Positions 17,072 through 25,997 of a DNA stretch of 64,000 nt are shown one piece after another (position 1 is the first letter of the stretch; each line of letters begins with the position of its first letter). Source of the stretch: Roseimicrobium sp. ORNL1 (GTDB lineage Bacteria > Verrucomicrobiota > Verrucomicrobiia > Verrucomicrobiales > Verrucomicrobiaceae); the NCBI RefSeq assembly GCF_011044495.1, contig NZ_CP049143.1:434001-498000 (forward strand). Direction: 5' to 3'. Under the pieces are notes generated by a model. It had not been told where the DNA came from and made no database searches. It worked only from the letters and a program-made list of their open reading frames with translations. The position numbers and the translations under genes were made by a program.

Positions 17072-17353
17072 ATGAAAGCTCTTACCATCCTCGCCCTCAT
17101 GACCACCCTCGCTGCCTCTGCCGTTGCCGAAGACAAGATTGGTTTCACCCCCTCCGACACGCCCGCCACGGTGCTCAAGCGCAATGAAGGCCAGAAGGCG
17201 GAAATCCGACTGAAGTCCGGCGAGAAGCTCTCCGGCAAGGTCGCTGCCGTCGGTGAGAAGGCGGTGCACATCTCCGAGCTGACCGGCCAGGAATTCTATG
17301 ACGCGGTCATCAGCTTGGATGACGTGAGCGCGGTCATCATCCGCGTAAAGTAA
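17072..17353 (+). CDS. Small secreted protein with an SH3/LSm-like beta barrel
   Basis: The 93-residue product has a signal peptide (MKALTILALMTTLAASAVA) and a mature domain reading TVLKRNEGQKAEIRLKSGEKLSGKVAAVGEKAVHISELTGQEFYDAVISLDDVSAVIIRVK. The G-x-KAEIRLKSGE-x-LSGKV-x2-V and final DVSAV-I-I-R pattern is like LSm/SH3-type barrels, where a strand-turn-strand core ends in a conserved IRG-like strand. The role is unknown; being exported, it is not an RNA chaperone in the usual sense. Confidence 0.65.
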   Translation: MKALTILALMTTLAASAVAEDKIGFTPSDTPATVLKRNEGQKAEIRLKSGEKLSGKVAAVGEKAVHISELTGQEFYDAVISLDDVSAVIIRVK

Positions 17354-17383
17354 GTCTCCCGGTTTTCCATCAGCAGTGTGTGT

Positions 17384-17415
17384 AGCGGCAGCCCTGAACG
17401 GCTGCCGCTCTTTTT
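17384..17415 (+). terminator. Intrinsic terminator
   Basis: A ten-base stem (AGCGGCAGCC/GGCTGCCGCT) with a CTGAAC loop is followed by CTTTTT. Confidence 0.8.
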
Positions 17416-17423
17416 GCGCAGCA

Positions 17424-17470
17424 ATTGCAGGTCAGACTCAATCTCATTTATGTATTGCAGGTGAGACACA
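17424..17470 (+). promoter_or_regulatory. Candidate operator: two direct repeats 30 bp apart upstream of the siderophore receptor
   Basis: ATTGCAGGTCAGACTCA (17424) recurs as ATTGCAGGTGAGACACA (17454), matching at 14 of 17 positions. The starts are exactly 30 bases apart, so about three helical turns. They lie about 100-145 bases before the receptor start. A regulator binding the same DNA face twice would fit; iron control is likely from the gene's role, but this is not a standard Fur box. Confidence 0.35.
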
Positions 17471-17567
17471 GTCGCACTAAAACGAACGCCCCGTGCGGTA
17501 CTCCCTTTAGCCCTGTCTTCAGGGCAGCCGCTGGGCTGGCATCCAACCAACAACAACACACCCTCCA

Positions 17568-19754
17568 ATGACCCTCAGACGTCGAAGCTGCGCTGCTGCG
17601 TCCCTGCTTGTGCTCGGGACCACCGCCGCCTTCTCCCAGACCACCGCTCCCGCTCCTGCACCTGCTCCCACGGGTGGCGGAGTTACCCTCGCCCCTGTGA
17701 CCGTCACAGCGGACGCGGTCACCCCCTACAGCGCGCCTGTTTCCAACACTGGCGGCCTGAAGATGGACGTGCCTCTTCTGCAGACTCCCCAGGCGATTTC
17801 CGTCATTTCCGAGGCTGCCATCAAAGATCAGGGCGTGCCCAAGCTGGAAAAGATCCTGCGCAACGTGGCCGGTGTGACACCCGGTGGCTACTACCAGGAC
17901 TGGGACTACTACCGCCTGCGTGGCTTTGACGCCTCCTTCGAGACCTATCGCGACGGATTGAAGGGCGACTACGGCCTGAACTCCGAGCTCTACGGCGTGG
18001 AGCGCGTGGAAGTGGTGAAAGGCCCGGCCTCCACCCTGTACGGACAAGGCCCTCTGGGTGGTCTGATCAACCTGGTCAGCAAGAAACCCTCCCGTGACCG
18101 TGGTTTCTCCGGTGAAGTCGGCGTGGCCGGCGGCATGTGGGATCACTACGAGGGTTTCTTCGATGTGAACATCCCCCTCGTCACTCCCGTGGCGCCTGTG
18201 CAGGCTTCCGGTAAGGGTGCCAAGAACGTCGTGGTCGGCAGCCCCGGCTCGGACACCGGCGTGTATGCACGCCTGGTCGGCCTCTATCGCAACCAGGGCT
18301 CCTTCGTGGACTACGCGGATGCCGAGCGCGTCTACGTGGCTCCCTCGCTGACGTGGGACATCAGCCCGGACACCTCCATCACCTTCCTGGCTGACTACAC
18401 CCATGACAATAACATCGTGGGCATGCCGCTGCCGGCCTCCGGCACGGTGCGTAGCAATCCGAACGGGAACATCGACATCAGCCGCTTCATTGGCTACCCC
18501 GGCCACTCGAATGAAATCGAGCAGTCGATCTATCGCATCGGTTACCAGTTCCGCCACAACTTCAACGATGCGGTGACTCTGCGCCAGAACTTGGCTTACA
18601 CCTACATCGACCAGAAGTGGAACTCGATCATGTATCCCAGCTCACTGAGCGGGGACGGCCGCACGCTCTACGTGTATCCCTACATCTACGATGACCAGAA
18701 CAACCGCTTCGCGGTGGACACCGCGCTCGACATCAAGTTCGAGACCGGTCCTATCGAGCACACGCTCATGGTGGGTGTGGATTACTTCCGCGAAGCCTAT
18801 GAGAACTCGGCGACGCAGATCAACTACGATGACTTCCCCGGTTCGTACGTCGCCATCGACCTGTTCCGTCCCTCGTATCACAACCTCGTGAAGCCCTCCT
18901 TCAAGTCGTATGACGAGGATGACACGGACTCCCTCGGCTTCTACTTCCAGGATCACGCGAAGCTCACGGATCAGCTGACCCTGACCTTTGGTGGTCGCTA
19001 TGACTTGCACTGGGCGGTGGATGATCGCCAGGAAGCCTTCACTCCGAAGGTGGGCGTGACGTATGAGTTCGTTCCCGGCGTCGCCGCCTATGCGAATTAC
19101 AGCCGTTCCTTCCAGCCGCAGTCCTTCAGCACGGACTCCTCCGGCAGGCCGGTGGATCCCGAAGAAGGCGAAAACTGGGAAGCCGGTGTGAAGTACAACC
19201 TGGCTGAAGGCCGCATCACCGGCATGATCTCCGTGTTCCAACTGACGCGTGAGAACGTCGCCACCTCGAATCTCTCGACGCCTGATCCGTTCGACTCGAC
19301 GGTTGCCGGTGAGCAGCGCTCCCGTGGCGTGGAATTCGAAATCGGCGCCGAGCTCGCTCCTGGTCTCGACTTCATCGCCGCCTACACCTACCTCGATACC
19401 GAGGTGACGGAGGACAACGACATTCCCGTGGGCACGCGCCTGCAGGGTGTGCCGGAACACGCCGCCAGCGCCTGGCTGAAGTACACTGTGCAGGACGGCC
19501 CGCTCAAGGGCTTCGGCGTCGGTGTCGGTGGCACTTACGTTGGGGACAAGGCGGGTGACGTCAATGACACCTTCACCATCCCTTCCTATGCCCTGCTCGA
19601 CGCGGCTCTCTTCTATGAGCGCGAGAACTACCGCATTCAGGTGAACTTCAACAACATCACAGACAAGCGCCACTTCACTGGCTCCTACGACGATCTCTAC
19701 GTCCTCCCCGGTGAGCCCTTCAACGTGAGCGCCAGCGTGACCTGGAAGTTTTGA
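17568..19754 (+). CDS. TonB-dependent siderophore receptor 1
   Basis: The 728-residue outer-membrane protein has a signal peptide (about residues 1-23), a TonB-box-like VTVTADAV segment, a plug domain (about 60-190) with TPQAISVISEAAIKDQG, YRLRGFDASF, VERVEVVKGPASTLYGQGPLGGLINLVSKKP, and a 22-strand-type barrel ending in aromatic Phe (SVTWKF). The plug motifs are those of the TonB-siderophore family (FhuA/FpvA/FoxA group). It imports a ferric siderophore using energy from TonB-ExbBD, none of which is in the window. A second, related receptor follows directly. Candidate direct-repeat operators lie upstream. Confidence 0.9.
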   Translation: MTLRRRSCAAASLLVLGTTAAFSQTTAPAPAPAPTGGGVTLAPVTVTADAVTPYSAPVSNTGGLKMDVPLLQTPQAISVISEAAIKDQGVPKLEKILRNVAGVTPGGYYQDWDYYRLRGFDASFETYRDGLKGDYGLNSELYGVERVEVVKGPASTLYGQGPLGGLINLVSKKPSRDRGFSGEVGVAGGMWDHYEGFFDVNIPLVTPVAPVQASGKGAKNVVVGSPGSDTGVYARLVGLYRNQGSFVDYADAERVYVAPSLTWDISPDTSITFLADYTHDNNIVGMPLPASGTVRSNPNGNIDISRFIGYPGHSNEIEQSIYRIGYQFRHNFNDAVTLRQNLAYTYIDQKWNSIMYPSSLSGDGRTLYVYPYIYDDQNNRFAVDTALDIKFETGPIEHTLMVGVDYFREAYENSATQINYDDFPGSYVAIDLFRPSYHNLVKPSFKSYDEDDTDSLGFYFQDHAKLTDQLTLTFGGRYDLHWAVDDRQEAFTPKVGVTYEFVPGVAAYANYSRSFQPQSFSTDSSGRPVDPEEGENWEAGVKYNLAEGRITGMISVFQLTRENVATSNLSTPDPFDSTVAGEQRSRGVEFEIGAELAPGLDFIAAYTYLDTEVTEDNDIPVGTRLQGVPEHAASAWLKYTVQDGPLKGFGVGVGGTYVGDKAGDVNDTFTIPSYALLDAALFYERENYRIQVNFNNITDKRHFTGSYDDLYVLPGEPFNVSASVTWKF

Positions 19755-19790
19755 TGCTCTTAAACATGCAGTGCATCAATTGGTAGGTGG

Positions 19791-19826
19791 CACGTGGCAG
19801 GCGGAAACGTCTGCCACGTGTTTTTT
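19791..19826 (+). terminator. Intrinsic terminator between the two receptor genes
   Basis: A stem of CACGTGGCAGGCG with CGTCTGCCACGTG (one mismatch, loop GAAA) is followed by TTTTTT. Confidence 0.8.
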
Positions 19827-19867
19827 CTACGGGTGCCCAATTCGTTTTCCCACTCCCCACGACAACC

Positions 19868-22081
19868 ATGAAACTAACACCACTCGGCTGCGCCAGCCTT
19901 CTCTTGATGGGAAGTGTCGTACACGCCCAGAACACCGCTGCCCCCGCTCCTGCAGGCGGGCAGATTCTCCCACCCGTCACTGTGACGGCAGATGCAGAAG
20001 CCGCCACTTACAGTGCTCCCGTCAGCACGGTGAGCGGTCTCAAGACGGACACCCCGTTGCTGGAAACGCCCCAGGCCATCTCCGTGGTGACGGGTGCCGT
20101 CATCAAGGACCAGGCAGCGCGCGACCTGGGTGATATCATCAAGAACGTCGCAGGCGTGACCCCGGGCGGCTACTACTCCGAGTGGGACTACTACCGTATC
20201 CGTGGCTTTGATGCGGCCTTCACCACCTATCAGGATGGCCTGCGCGGTGACTACGATGGCATTGGCGCGGAAACGTTCGGCCTCGAGCGTGTGGAAGTGA
20301 TCAAGGGACCTGCCTCCACCTTGTACGGCCAGGGGCCTCTCGGTGGCATCGTGAACATGGTGAGCAAGCGTCCGCGCCGTGAGTTCGGCGGCGAAGTAGG
20401 GTTCACCGGCGGCATGTGGGATTATTATGAAGGCACCATCGACATCAATGTGCCGTTGCTCACTCCCGGGCCTGCCCTCACGCCGACTCCCGCTGGAAAA
20501 GGTGCGAAGGCGGTGCAGCCCATCGCCGTTTCTACCAGCGATGATCTCGGCATCTACTTCCGCCTCGCCGCGCTCTATCGCGACAAGGGTTCCTTCGTCG
20601 ACTACTACGACTACGAGCGCATCTTCATCGCTCCGTCGCTGACGTTTGAATGGGGTGATGACACTTCGCTCACTTTCCTCACGAGCTACTTGAGGGACGA
20701 TGGCTTGTTCTCCATGCCGCTTCCGGCGCGTGGCACGGTGCTGCCGAATCCCCATGGAGAGATTCCCGTGAGCCGTTTCATCGGCGTTCCCGGAAAATCC
20801 GGCCAGATCAACCTCGATACCCTGCGTCTCGGGTATGAGTTCAAGCATCGCTTCAATGACTCGCTCTCGATGCGTCAGAACCTCGCGTACTACCGCGTGG
20901 AGCAGCATTGGAATGACATCCTGTACAATGCCGTGCTCGATGATGACCTGCGCACGCTCTATGCGAATCCCTACGACTACAATCGCGGCCTGTACCAGCG
21001 CTTCATGGTGGACACCGCGGTGGACTTCCTCTTCGACACGGGATCCATCAAGCACTCCGTGACCCTCGGCACGGACTACTACTACTCGAACCAGAAGGCC
21101 CGCTACACCGAGATCGACTACGACGATTTCCCCGGTTCGTACGTGGCCCTCGATCTCTTCAGGCCGAACTACAACATTTCCATCCCGCAGCCGACCATCC
21201 CCGGTTCCTTCGAGGCGAATGAGCACAACGTGGGCATCTACCTGCAGGACCACATGAAGCTCACGGACAAGCTGACCCTCACCGTCGGCGGCCGTTATGA
21301 GTATCTTTGGTTGAAGGACTCCGGTTCCTACGGCAGCACGCCGGTGGATGCCACGGATGATGCCTTCACACCCAAGGCGGGCATCACGTATGAGTTCGTT
21401 CCCGGCGTCGCCGCCTATGCGAACTACAGCCGTTCCTACCGCCCACAGTGGTCCTCCCGTGATGAAACCGGCGCACCCATCGCTCCGGAAGAAGGCGTGA
21501 ACTGGGAAGGTGGCGTGAAGTATGATCTGCTGGATGGTCGCCTTACCGGCATGATCTCCGTGTTCCACCTCACGCGTGAGAACGTGGCCACCAGCAACCT
21601 CTCCACGGCGGATCCGTTTGACGCGACCGTGAGCGGTGAACAGCGCAGCCGTGGCTTCGAATTCGAAACCGCCGCCGAGCTGCTGCCCGGCCTGCAGTTG
21701 ATCGCGGCGTATTCGTACATCGATGCGGAAGTGACCGAGGACAACGACATCCCCGTGGGAACCCCGCTGCTCGGCGTGCCGGATCACACCGTCACCGCGT
21801 GGCTGAAGTACACCGTGCAGGATGGTCCGCTCAAGGGCTTCGGCGTGGGCGTGGGCGGCCGCTACTACAGCGCCCAGTCCGGCGACACGTACAACACGTT
21901 CAACCTTCCCAGCTATGGCCTGGTGGACACCGCCCTCTTCTATGAGCGCGAGAACTACCGCGTCCAGGTGAACTTCAACAACGTGTTCGACAAGCGCCAC
22001 TTCGTCGGTTCTTACGACGAACTCTACGTGCTCCCCGGCGAGCCCTTCAACGTGAGCGCCAGTGTGACCTGGAAGTTCTAG
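19868..22081 (+). CDS. TonB-dependent siderophore receptor 2 (paralog of receptor 1)
   Basis: From the ATG at 19868 the 737-residue protein has a signal peptide (MKLTPLGCASLLLMGSVVHA), a VTVTADAE TonB-box region, the plug motifs TPQAISVVTGAVIKDQA, YRIRGFDAAF, LERVEVIKGPASTLYGQGPLGGIVNMVSKRP, and a barrel ending SVTWKF. It is collinear with the upstream receptor over its whole length, so the pair arose by tandem duplication. Some tracts are nearly identical in DNA (for example 21386-21437 against 19059-19110). The extracellular loops differ most, which suggests different ligands. A frame extension upstream to 19787 passes through the preceding terminator and is rejected. Confidence 0.9.
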   Translation: MKLTPLGCASLLLMGSVVHAQNTAAPAPAGGQILPPVTVTADAEAATYSAPVSTVSGLKTDTPLLETPQAISVVTGAVIKDQAARDLGDIIKNVAGVTPGGYYSEWDYYRIRGFDAAFTTYQDGLRGDYDGIGAETFGLERVEVIKGPASTLYGQGPLGGIVNMVSKRPRREFGGEVGFTGGMWDYYEGTIDINVPLLTPGPALTPTPAGKGAKAVQPIAVSTSDDLGIYFRLAALYRDKGSFVDYYDYERIFIAPSLTFEWGDDTSLTFLTSYLRDDGLFSMPLPARGTVLPNPHGEIPVSRFIGVPGKSGQINLDTLRLGYEFKHRFNDSLSMRQNLAYYRVEQHWNDILYNAVLDDDLRTLYANPYDYNRGLYQRFMVDTAVDFLFDTGSIKHSVTLGTDYYYSNQKARYTEIDYDDFPGSYVALDLFRPNYNISIPQPTIPGSFEANEHNVGIYLQDHMKLTDKLTLTVGGRYEYLWLKDSGSYGSTPVDATDDAFTPKAGITYEFVPGVAAYANYSRSYRPQWSSRDETGAPIAPEEGVNWEGGVKYDLLDGRLTGMISVFHLTRENVATSNLSTADPFDATVSGEQRSRGFEFETAAELLPGLQLIAAYSYIDAEVTEDNDIPVGTPLLGVPDHTVTAWLKYTVQDGPLKGFGVGVGGRYYSAQSGDTYNTFNLPSYGLVDTALFYERENYRVQVNFNNVFDKRHFVGSYDELYVLPGEPFNVSASVTWKF

Positions 22082-22129
22082 GTCAGGATAGTTTCATTTC
22101 AGTGTCAGTGTATCCCAGTCGGTTGGTGA

Positions 22130-22167
22130 CCTGGGGCAGGTGGAAACACCTGCCCCAGGCTTGTTAT
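22130..22167 (+). terminator. Intrinsic terminator after receptor 2
   Basis: CCTGGGGCAGGTG pairs perfectly with CACCTGCCCCAGG around a GAAA loop; a weak T-rich tail (CTTGTTATTT) follows. Confidence 0.7.
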
Positions 22168-22258
22168 TTGGGAAGGAGACTTGTGAAGCTGAAAAGGTTC
22201 TTGCTCCTTTGAAATGGCTTTGGCAGTCTCTGGAGCAATCTCAAGTGAGGACTTTCGG

Positions 22259-22555
22259 ATGATTGCCGGTACCAAGACCACGTGCACCTACCTGATTGCG
22301 ATCGGATTCAGCATCATCGTTCTCAGCACGTGGCCGACTGATACGGGCAACTGGTCAGACCTGCCTCCATGGCGCATGGCGGGCCACCTTGTCGGACTGA
22401 CCGTGTATTTAGTCGGCTGGTGCCGGTATTGCCGGGGCATGGGTTATGCGTGGCCATGGGGATTGCTTGGATTCTTCTGCCCGATAGGAGTCGTGATCCT
22501 GCTGTGGCTGCCAGATCGGCATCCGGAGAAGGATGACTGGTGGAAGGAGAAGTGA
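22259..22555 (+). CDS. Small hypothetical membrane protein, 98 residues
   Basis: The protein has hydrophobic segments near residues 8-24 (CTYLIAIGFSIIVLS), 36-52 and 64-82 (WPWGLLGFFCPIGVVILLWLP), and a charged tail (DRHPEKDDWWKEK). The ATG at 22259 is preceded by GAGG at a good distance; an ATG at 22214 would add 15 residues without that site. No family is recognised. It is followed 34 bases later by a convergent gene. Confidence 0.5.
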   Translation: MIAGTKTTCTYLIAIGFSIIVLSTWPTDTGNWSDLPPWRMAGHLVGLTVYLVGWCRYCRGMGYAWPWGLLGFFCPIGVVILLWLPDRHPEKDDWWKEK

Positions 22556-22589
22556 CTGCTCGCGCGTGCGACTGCGGCGGGCTTGGGAT

Positions 22590-23090
22590 TCACAGCTCTC
22601 TGCAGGCCCGGCAAAGCTGATCCACCTTCGTGATCAATGTGGGAATCCGATGGGGGCCGTGCATGTGTTTCACCAACTCCGCAGCGATCATTGGGTCCAT
22701 GCCGGCGGCGGTGACATACAGCGGGCGCTGACTCGTGCCGCGCAATACTGGCTGGGCGTTTGTCGAGCCACGATAGGCCGTCTTGGCAATGCCGATGACG
22801 GGCACTTCCTTTTTCAGGGCTTCATACAGATAGGCACCGAGGCCTGGCTTGTTGTCGTCCAGCCAGACGTTTCCATCGATGATGATGTGGGTAGGCTGGG
22901 GGATAGCCTGAATCACCGCCAGCAGGCAAGGCAGTTCCCGTTTGTAGAAGTTCCCTGATTCGTAGGCCGCAACCTGTCCCACACAGACCGCCTTCTCCGC
23001 GGTGGGCTGATCAGCATCCCAACTGTCGCACAGCACCGTGGCTGCGAATGCGGTATCATCCTGATAATGAACGTCGAGGAAGGCGATCAT
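22590..23090 (-). CDS. nfi: Short endonuclease V (deoxyinosine 3' endonuclease-like)
   Basis: The 166-residue protein carries the endonuclease V motifs in order: the catalytic aspartate in FLDVHY, AYESGNFYKRELPCLL, the IIIDGNVWL aspartate, GLGAYLYEAL and the lysine in VIGIAKTAYRG. Endonuclease V cuts near inosine in DNA (or RNA) for repair of deaminated adenine. E. coli Nfi is 223 residues, so this is a short form that starts directly at the first catalytic strand and lacks the N-terminal helices. A group of bacterial homologs shares this compact layout. The usual PYxPG wedge is AYESG here, so substrate preference could differ. Confidence 0.75.
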   Translation of the reverse strand: MIAFLDVHYQDDTAFAATVLCDSWDADQPTAEKAVCVGQVAAYESGNFYKRELPCLLAVIQAIPQPTHIIIDGNVWLDDNKPGLGAYLYEALKKEVPVIGIAKTAYRGSTNAQPVLRGTSQRPLYVTAAGMDPMIAAELVKHMHGPHRIPTLITKVDQLCRACREL

Positions 23091-23189
23091 GGTTTCGGAA
23101 CGAGGAGCGGGTCGACAAGCACAGAATTGCTCAATCCCACGAGCCGTGAACGCTCAGAATGAAGCCCTGGCTCCATTTTGCGAACGAAA

Positions 23190-23216
23190 TTAGAATGATT
23201 CTTGATCTCATTCCAA
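23190..23216. promoter_or_regulatory. Candidate Fur/PerR-type box upstream of the fur-like gene
   Basis: TTAGAATGA and TCATTCCAA form a nine-base inverted repeat with one mismatch across nine spacer bases. The left part (TTAGAATGATTCTTG) also resembles the PerR consensus. It is 48 bases before the regulator start and could serve autoregulation and control of the suf genes. Confidence 0.45.
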
Positions 23217-23263
23217 TCGAGCGTACCCTGTGATCCCAACCACCTTCCTCACCCTGGTTGCCC

Positions 23264-23701
23264 ATGAAAGCTCCTCTGCCCGACCACGAAGAACCCACCA
23301 TGCCGACCGACCTGCGCATGACGCCGCAGCGAAGCATTGTGCATGAGGTATTACGTGCCTCCCACGACCATCCCACGGCCACGGATGTCTTCATCCGCGC
23401 GAAGGATCGCATGCCGGGAATCTCGCTGGCCACGGTCTATAACTGCCTGGATACGTTGGTAGAACACAAGCTGGTACGGCAGGTGAACCTGGAACGCAGC
23501 TCCACCCGGTTCTGCGCCAATCTGAATGATCACGTGCATTTTCACTGCGAACAATGTGGTGCCGTCGCCGACGCCCAGCCCATCGACATGATCGAGGCGC
23601 CCAAGCTCTGGAGACTGCCGAAGGGCAGCCGCGTTACCAAGCTGGACGTCGCCATCCGCGGCCTGTGCCCCGAATGCGCCAAGAAGAAGCCACAGGCCTG
23701 A
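23264..23701 (+). CDS. Fur/PerR-family metalloregulator heading the suf operon
   Basis: The 145-residue protein has the Fur winged helix (MTPQRSIVHEVLRASHDHPTATDVFIRAKDRMPGISLATVYNCLDTLVEHKLVRQVNLE) and a C-terminal metal-binding dimerisation domain with two CxxC pairs (CEQCG and CPEC), the structural zinc site, plus HVHFHCEQCG. It senses Fe2+ or peroxide; the short length and HVHFHC motif do not decide between Fur and PerR. The stop is 48 bases before sufC, so it is probably co-transcribed with sufCBD and controls Fe-S assembly locally. The first ATG is at 23264; a TTG at 23258 is possible. Confidence 0.85.
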   Translation: MKAPLPDHEEPTMPTDLRMTPQRSIVHEVLRASHDHPTATDVFIRAKDRMPGISLATVYNCLDTLVEHKLVRQVNLERSSTRFCANLNDHVHFHCEQCGAVADAQPIDMIEAPKLWRLPKGSRVTKLDVAIRGLCPECAKKKPQA

Positions 23702-23749
23702 CCACCGGGCCCCAGCCACCAATTTCAAATCTGTAATCTCAAATTCTCA

Positions 23750-24502
23750 ATGAGCCTGAACATCCAAGACCTCCACGCCAGCATTCCTGACCGCCAGATT
23801 CTCCAAGGATTCACCCTCGAAGTGAAACCCGGCGAAGTGCACGCGATCATGGGACCCAACGGCTCGGGGAAAAGCACGCTCAGCAAGGTGCTGTGTGGCC
23901 ACGAGGAGTACACGGTGGACAGCGGCAGCGTCATGATGGACGGCAAGGACCTGCTGGCCATGCCGGTGGATGAGAGGGCGCGCGCAGGATTGTTCCTCGC
24001 CTTCCAGTATCCCTTTGAGATTCCCGGCGTGAGCAACGCCAACTTCATCCGCGCCGCGCTGCAGGCCCGCCTGCCCAAGGGCGAAGAGCTCGACGCGGTG
24101 GCCTTCTACAAGAGGCTCTACTCCCGCATGGACCAGCTCGAGATGAGCCGTACCTTCACCTCCCGCAGCGTGAATGAAGGCTTCTCCGGCGGTGAGAAGA
24201 AGCGCAATGAAATCCTGCAGCTCATGATGCTGGAGCCGAGGTATGCCGTGCTCGATGAGACGGACAGCGGCCTGGACATCGATGCGCTCAAGATCGTTTC
24301 TCGTGGCGTGAACGCCATGCGCTCGGCGGAGCGTGGCTTCCTCGTCATCACCCACTACCAGCGCCTGCTGGACTACATCAAGCCCGACATCGTCCATGTG
24401 ATGAAGGAGGGCCGTATCATCCGCAGCGGCGGCCCCGAACTTGCTCTCGAGCTTGAAGAGCATGGCTACGACACCGTGGCGAACGAACTGCAGGCGGTCT
24501 GA
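23750..24502 (+). CDS. sufC: SufC, Fe-S cluster assembly ATPase
   Basis: The 250-residue ABC-type ATPase has Walker A GPNGSGKS, the signature [10 protein letters not shown] and the extended Walker B region [14 protein letters not shown] that is characteristic of SufC. It is soluble and drives conformational change in the SufB2/SufBD scaffold during cluster assembly. The ADI and ALE blocks match cyanobacterial and Bacillus SufC in length. It lies between the Fur-like regulator and sufB (26 bases downstream), the C-B-D order. Confidence 0.95.
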   Translation: MSLNIQDLHASIPDRQILQGFTLEVKPGEVHAIMGPNGSGKSTLSKVLCGHEEYTVDSGSVMMDGKDLLAMPVDERARAGLFLAFQYPFEIPGVSNANFIRAALQARLPKGEELDAVAFYKRLYSRMDQLEMSRTFTSRSVNEGFSGGEKKRNEILQLMMLEPRYAVLDETDSGLDIDALKIVSRGVNAMRSAERGFLVITHYQRLLDYIKPDIVHVMKEGRIIRSGGPELALELEEHGYDTVANELQAV

Positions 24503-24528
24503 GCAGAACCCCCAACTTTTCCCTCATC

Positions 24529-25944
24529 ATGAGTACTGAGACCGAGGACATTGCCGACATCAAAGTCGACAGCATTGGGGACTTCACGTTCCCCGAGCGT
24601 AACAAGTTCGATGCAGGCTTTGGCCTTTCCGAGAAGACCGTCGACTACATTTGCGATGTGAAGGGCGACCCCGATTGGGTGCGCGAGTTCCGCAAGAAGG
24701 CGCTTCAGGTCTTCAATGAAAAACCCATGCCTACGCACTGGGCGACGAAGGATCTGGAGAACATCCACTTCGACGAGTTCCGCTATTACCTCTCGGACGG
24801 GCAGAAGCCCAAGCGCACGTGGGACGATGTGCCCGAAGACGTGAAAAGGACGTTCGATCGTCTGGGCATTCCCGAGCAGGAGCGCAAGTACCTCGCTGGC
24901 GTGGAGGCCCAGTATGATTCCGAGGCGGCCTATTCCAATATCAAGGCCGCGGTGGAGGAGCAGGGCGTGATCTTTGTGAACAGCGCCGAGGGCCTGAAGA
25001 AGTACCCGGAAATCTTCCGCAAGTGGTTCGGCAAGGTCATCCCGACCGGTGACAACAAATTCAGCGCGCTGAACAGCGCCGTCTTCAGCGGTGGCTCCTT
25101 CATCTACATCCCCCCAGGTGTGAAGGTGAAGCATCCCTTGCAGGCTTACTTCCGCATCAACAGCGAGCAGTTCGGCCAGTTCGAGCGCACGCTCATCATC
25201 GCGGATGAAGGCGCCGAGGTCATGTACATGGAAGGCTGTACCGCGCCGAAGTTCGAAACGGCCACGCTGCACAGCGCGGTGGTGGAACTCGTGGCCATGA
25301 AGGACGCGAAGATCCAGTACGTGACCGTGCAGAACTGGAGCAGCAACGTCTTCAACCTCGTGACGAAGCGCGGCCTCGCCCATGAGAACGCGGAGATCCG
25401 CTGGATCGACTGCAACATCGGGAGCCGTCTCACCATGAAGTATCCCGGCGTGGTGATGAAGGGTCGCAAGGCGCGTGGCGAAGTGATCAGCATCGCCCTG
25501 GCCAACACCGGCCAGCATCAGGACACCGGCGCGAAGATGATTCACGCCGCGGATGAGACCACGAGCAACGTGATCTCCAAGTCCATCTCCATCGGCCAGG
25601 GTCGCTCGACCTATCGCGGTCTGGTGCACATCCCCAGACATCTCAAGGGCTGCAAGAACAACACCGAGTGCGATGCGCTGCTCATCAACAGCCGCAGCCG
25701 TACCGACACCTATCCCGCCATCAGCGTGCGCGGCAACCAGCATGCCACCCAGCATGAGGCCAGCGTGAGCCAGGTGAGCGCGGAGCAGCTCTTCTACATG
25801 CAGCAGCGCGGTCTCTCCGAGGCGGAGGCGATGAGCCTTTCCGTGAACGGCTTCATCAATGACCTCGTGCGTGAATTCCCCATGGAATACAGCGTCGAGC
25901 TGAAGCGCCTCATTGACCTGGAAATGGAAGGCAGCGTGGGCTGA
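24529..25944 (+). CDS. sufB: SufB, Fe-S cluster assembly scaffold
   Basis: The 471-residue protein has the SufB hallmarks: [49 protein letters not shown], the [57 protein letters not shown] core of the beta helix and a C-terminal [25 protein letters not shown]. The cysteine in EGCTAP and the conserved cysteine in [11 protein letters not shown] are present. It is where the nascent cluster is built, with SufC and SufD. Length is normal (E. coli 495). Confidence 0.95.
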   Translation: MSTETEDIADIKVDSIGDFTFPERNKFDAGFGLSEKTVDYICDVKGDPDWVREFRKKALQVFNEKPMPTHWATKDLENIHFDEFRYYLSDGQKPKRTWDDVPEDVKRTFDRLGIPEQERKYLAGVEAQYDSEAAYSNIKAAVEEQGVIFVNSAEGLKKYPEIFRKWFGKVIPTGDNKFSALNSAVFSGGSFIYIPPGVKVKHPLQAYFRINSEQFGQFERTLIIADEGAEVMYMEGCTAPKFETATLHSAVVELVAMKDAKIQYVTVQNWSSNVFNLVTKRGLAHENAEIRWIDCNIGSRLTMKYPGVVMKGRKARGEVISIALANTGQHQDTGAKMIHAADETTSNVISKSISIGQGRSTYRGLVHIPRHLKGCKNNTECDALLINSRSRTDTYPAISVRGNQHATQHEASVSQVSAEQLFYMQQRGLSEAEAMSLSVNGFINDLVREFPMEYSVELKRLIDLEMEGSVG

Positions 25945-25997
25945 CCACGCGGACCTGCAACCCTACTGACTCGCGATTCCCGACACGACTCTCTTCA

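Noticed and set aside
17384-17470. Possible riboswitch before the siderophore receptor
   Set aside because: The only stable hairpin is the terminator of the upstream gene. No conserved cobalamin- or other aptamer-like boxes were seen.
19874-22000. A 708-codon open frame opposite siderophore receptor 2
   Set aside because: Antisense shadow. Its composition is unlike any protein, and the plus strand encodes a complete TonB-dependent receptor with signal peptide and final Phe.
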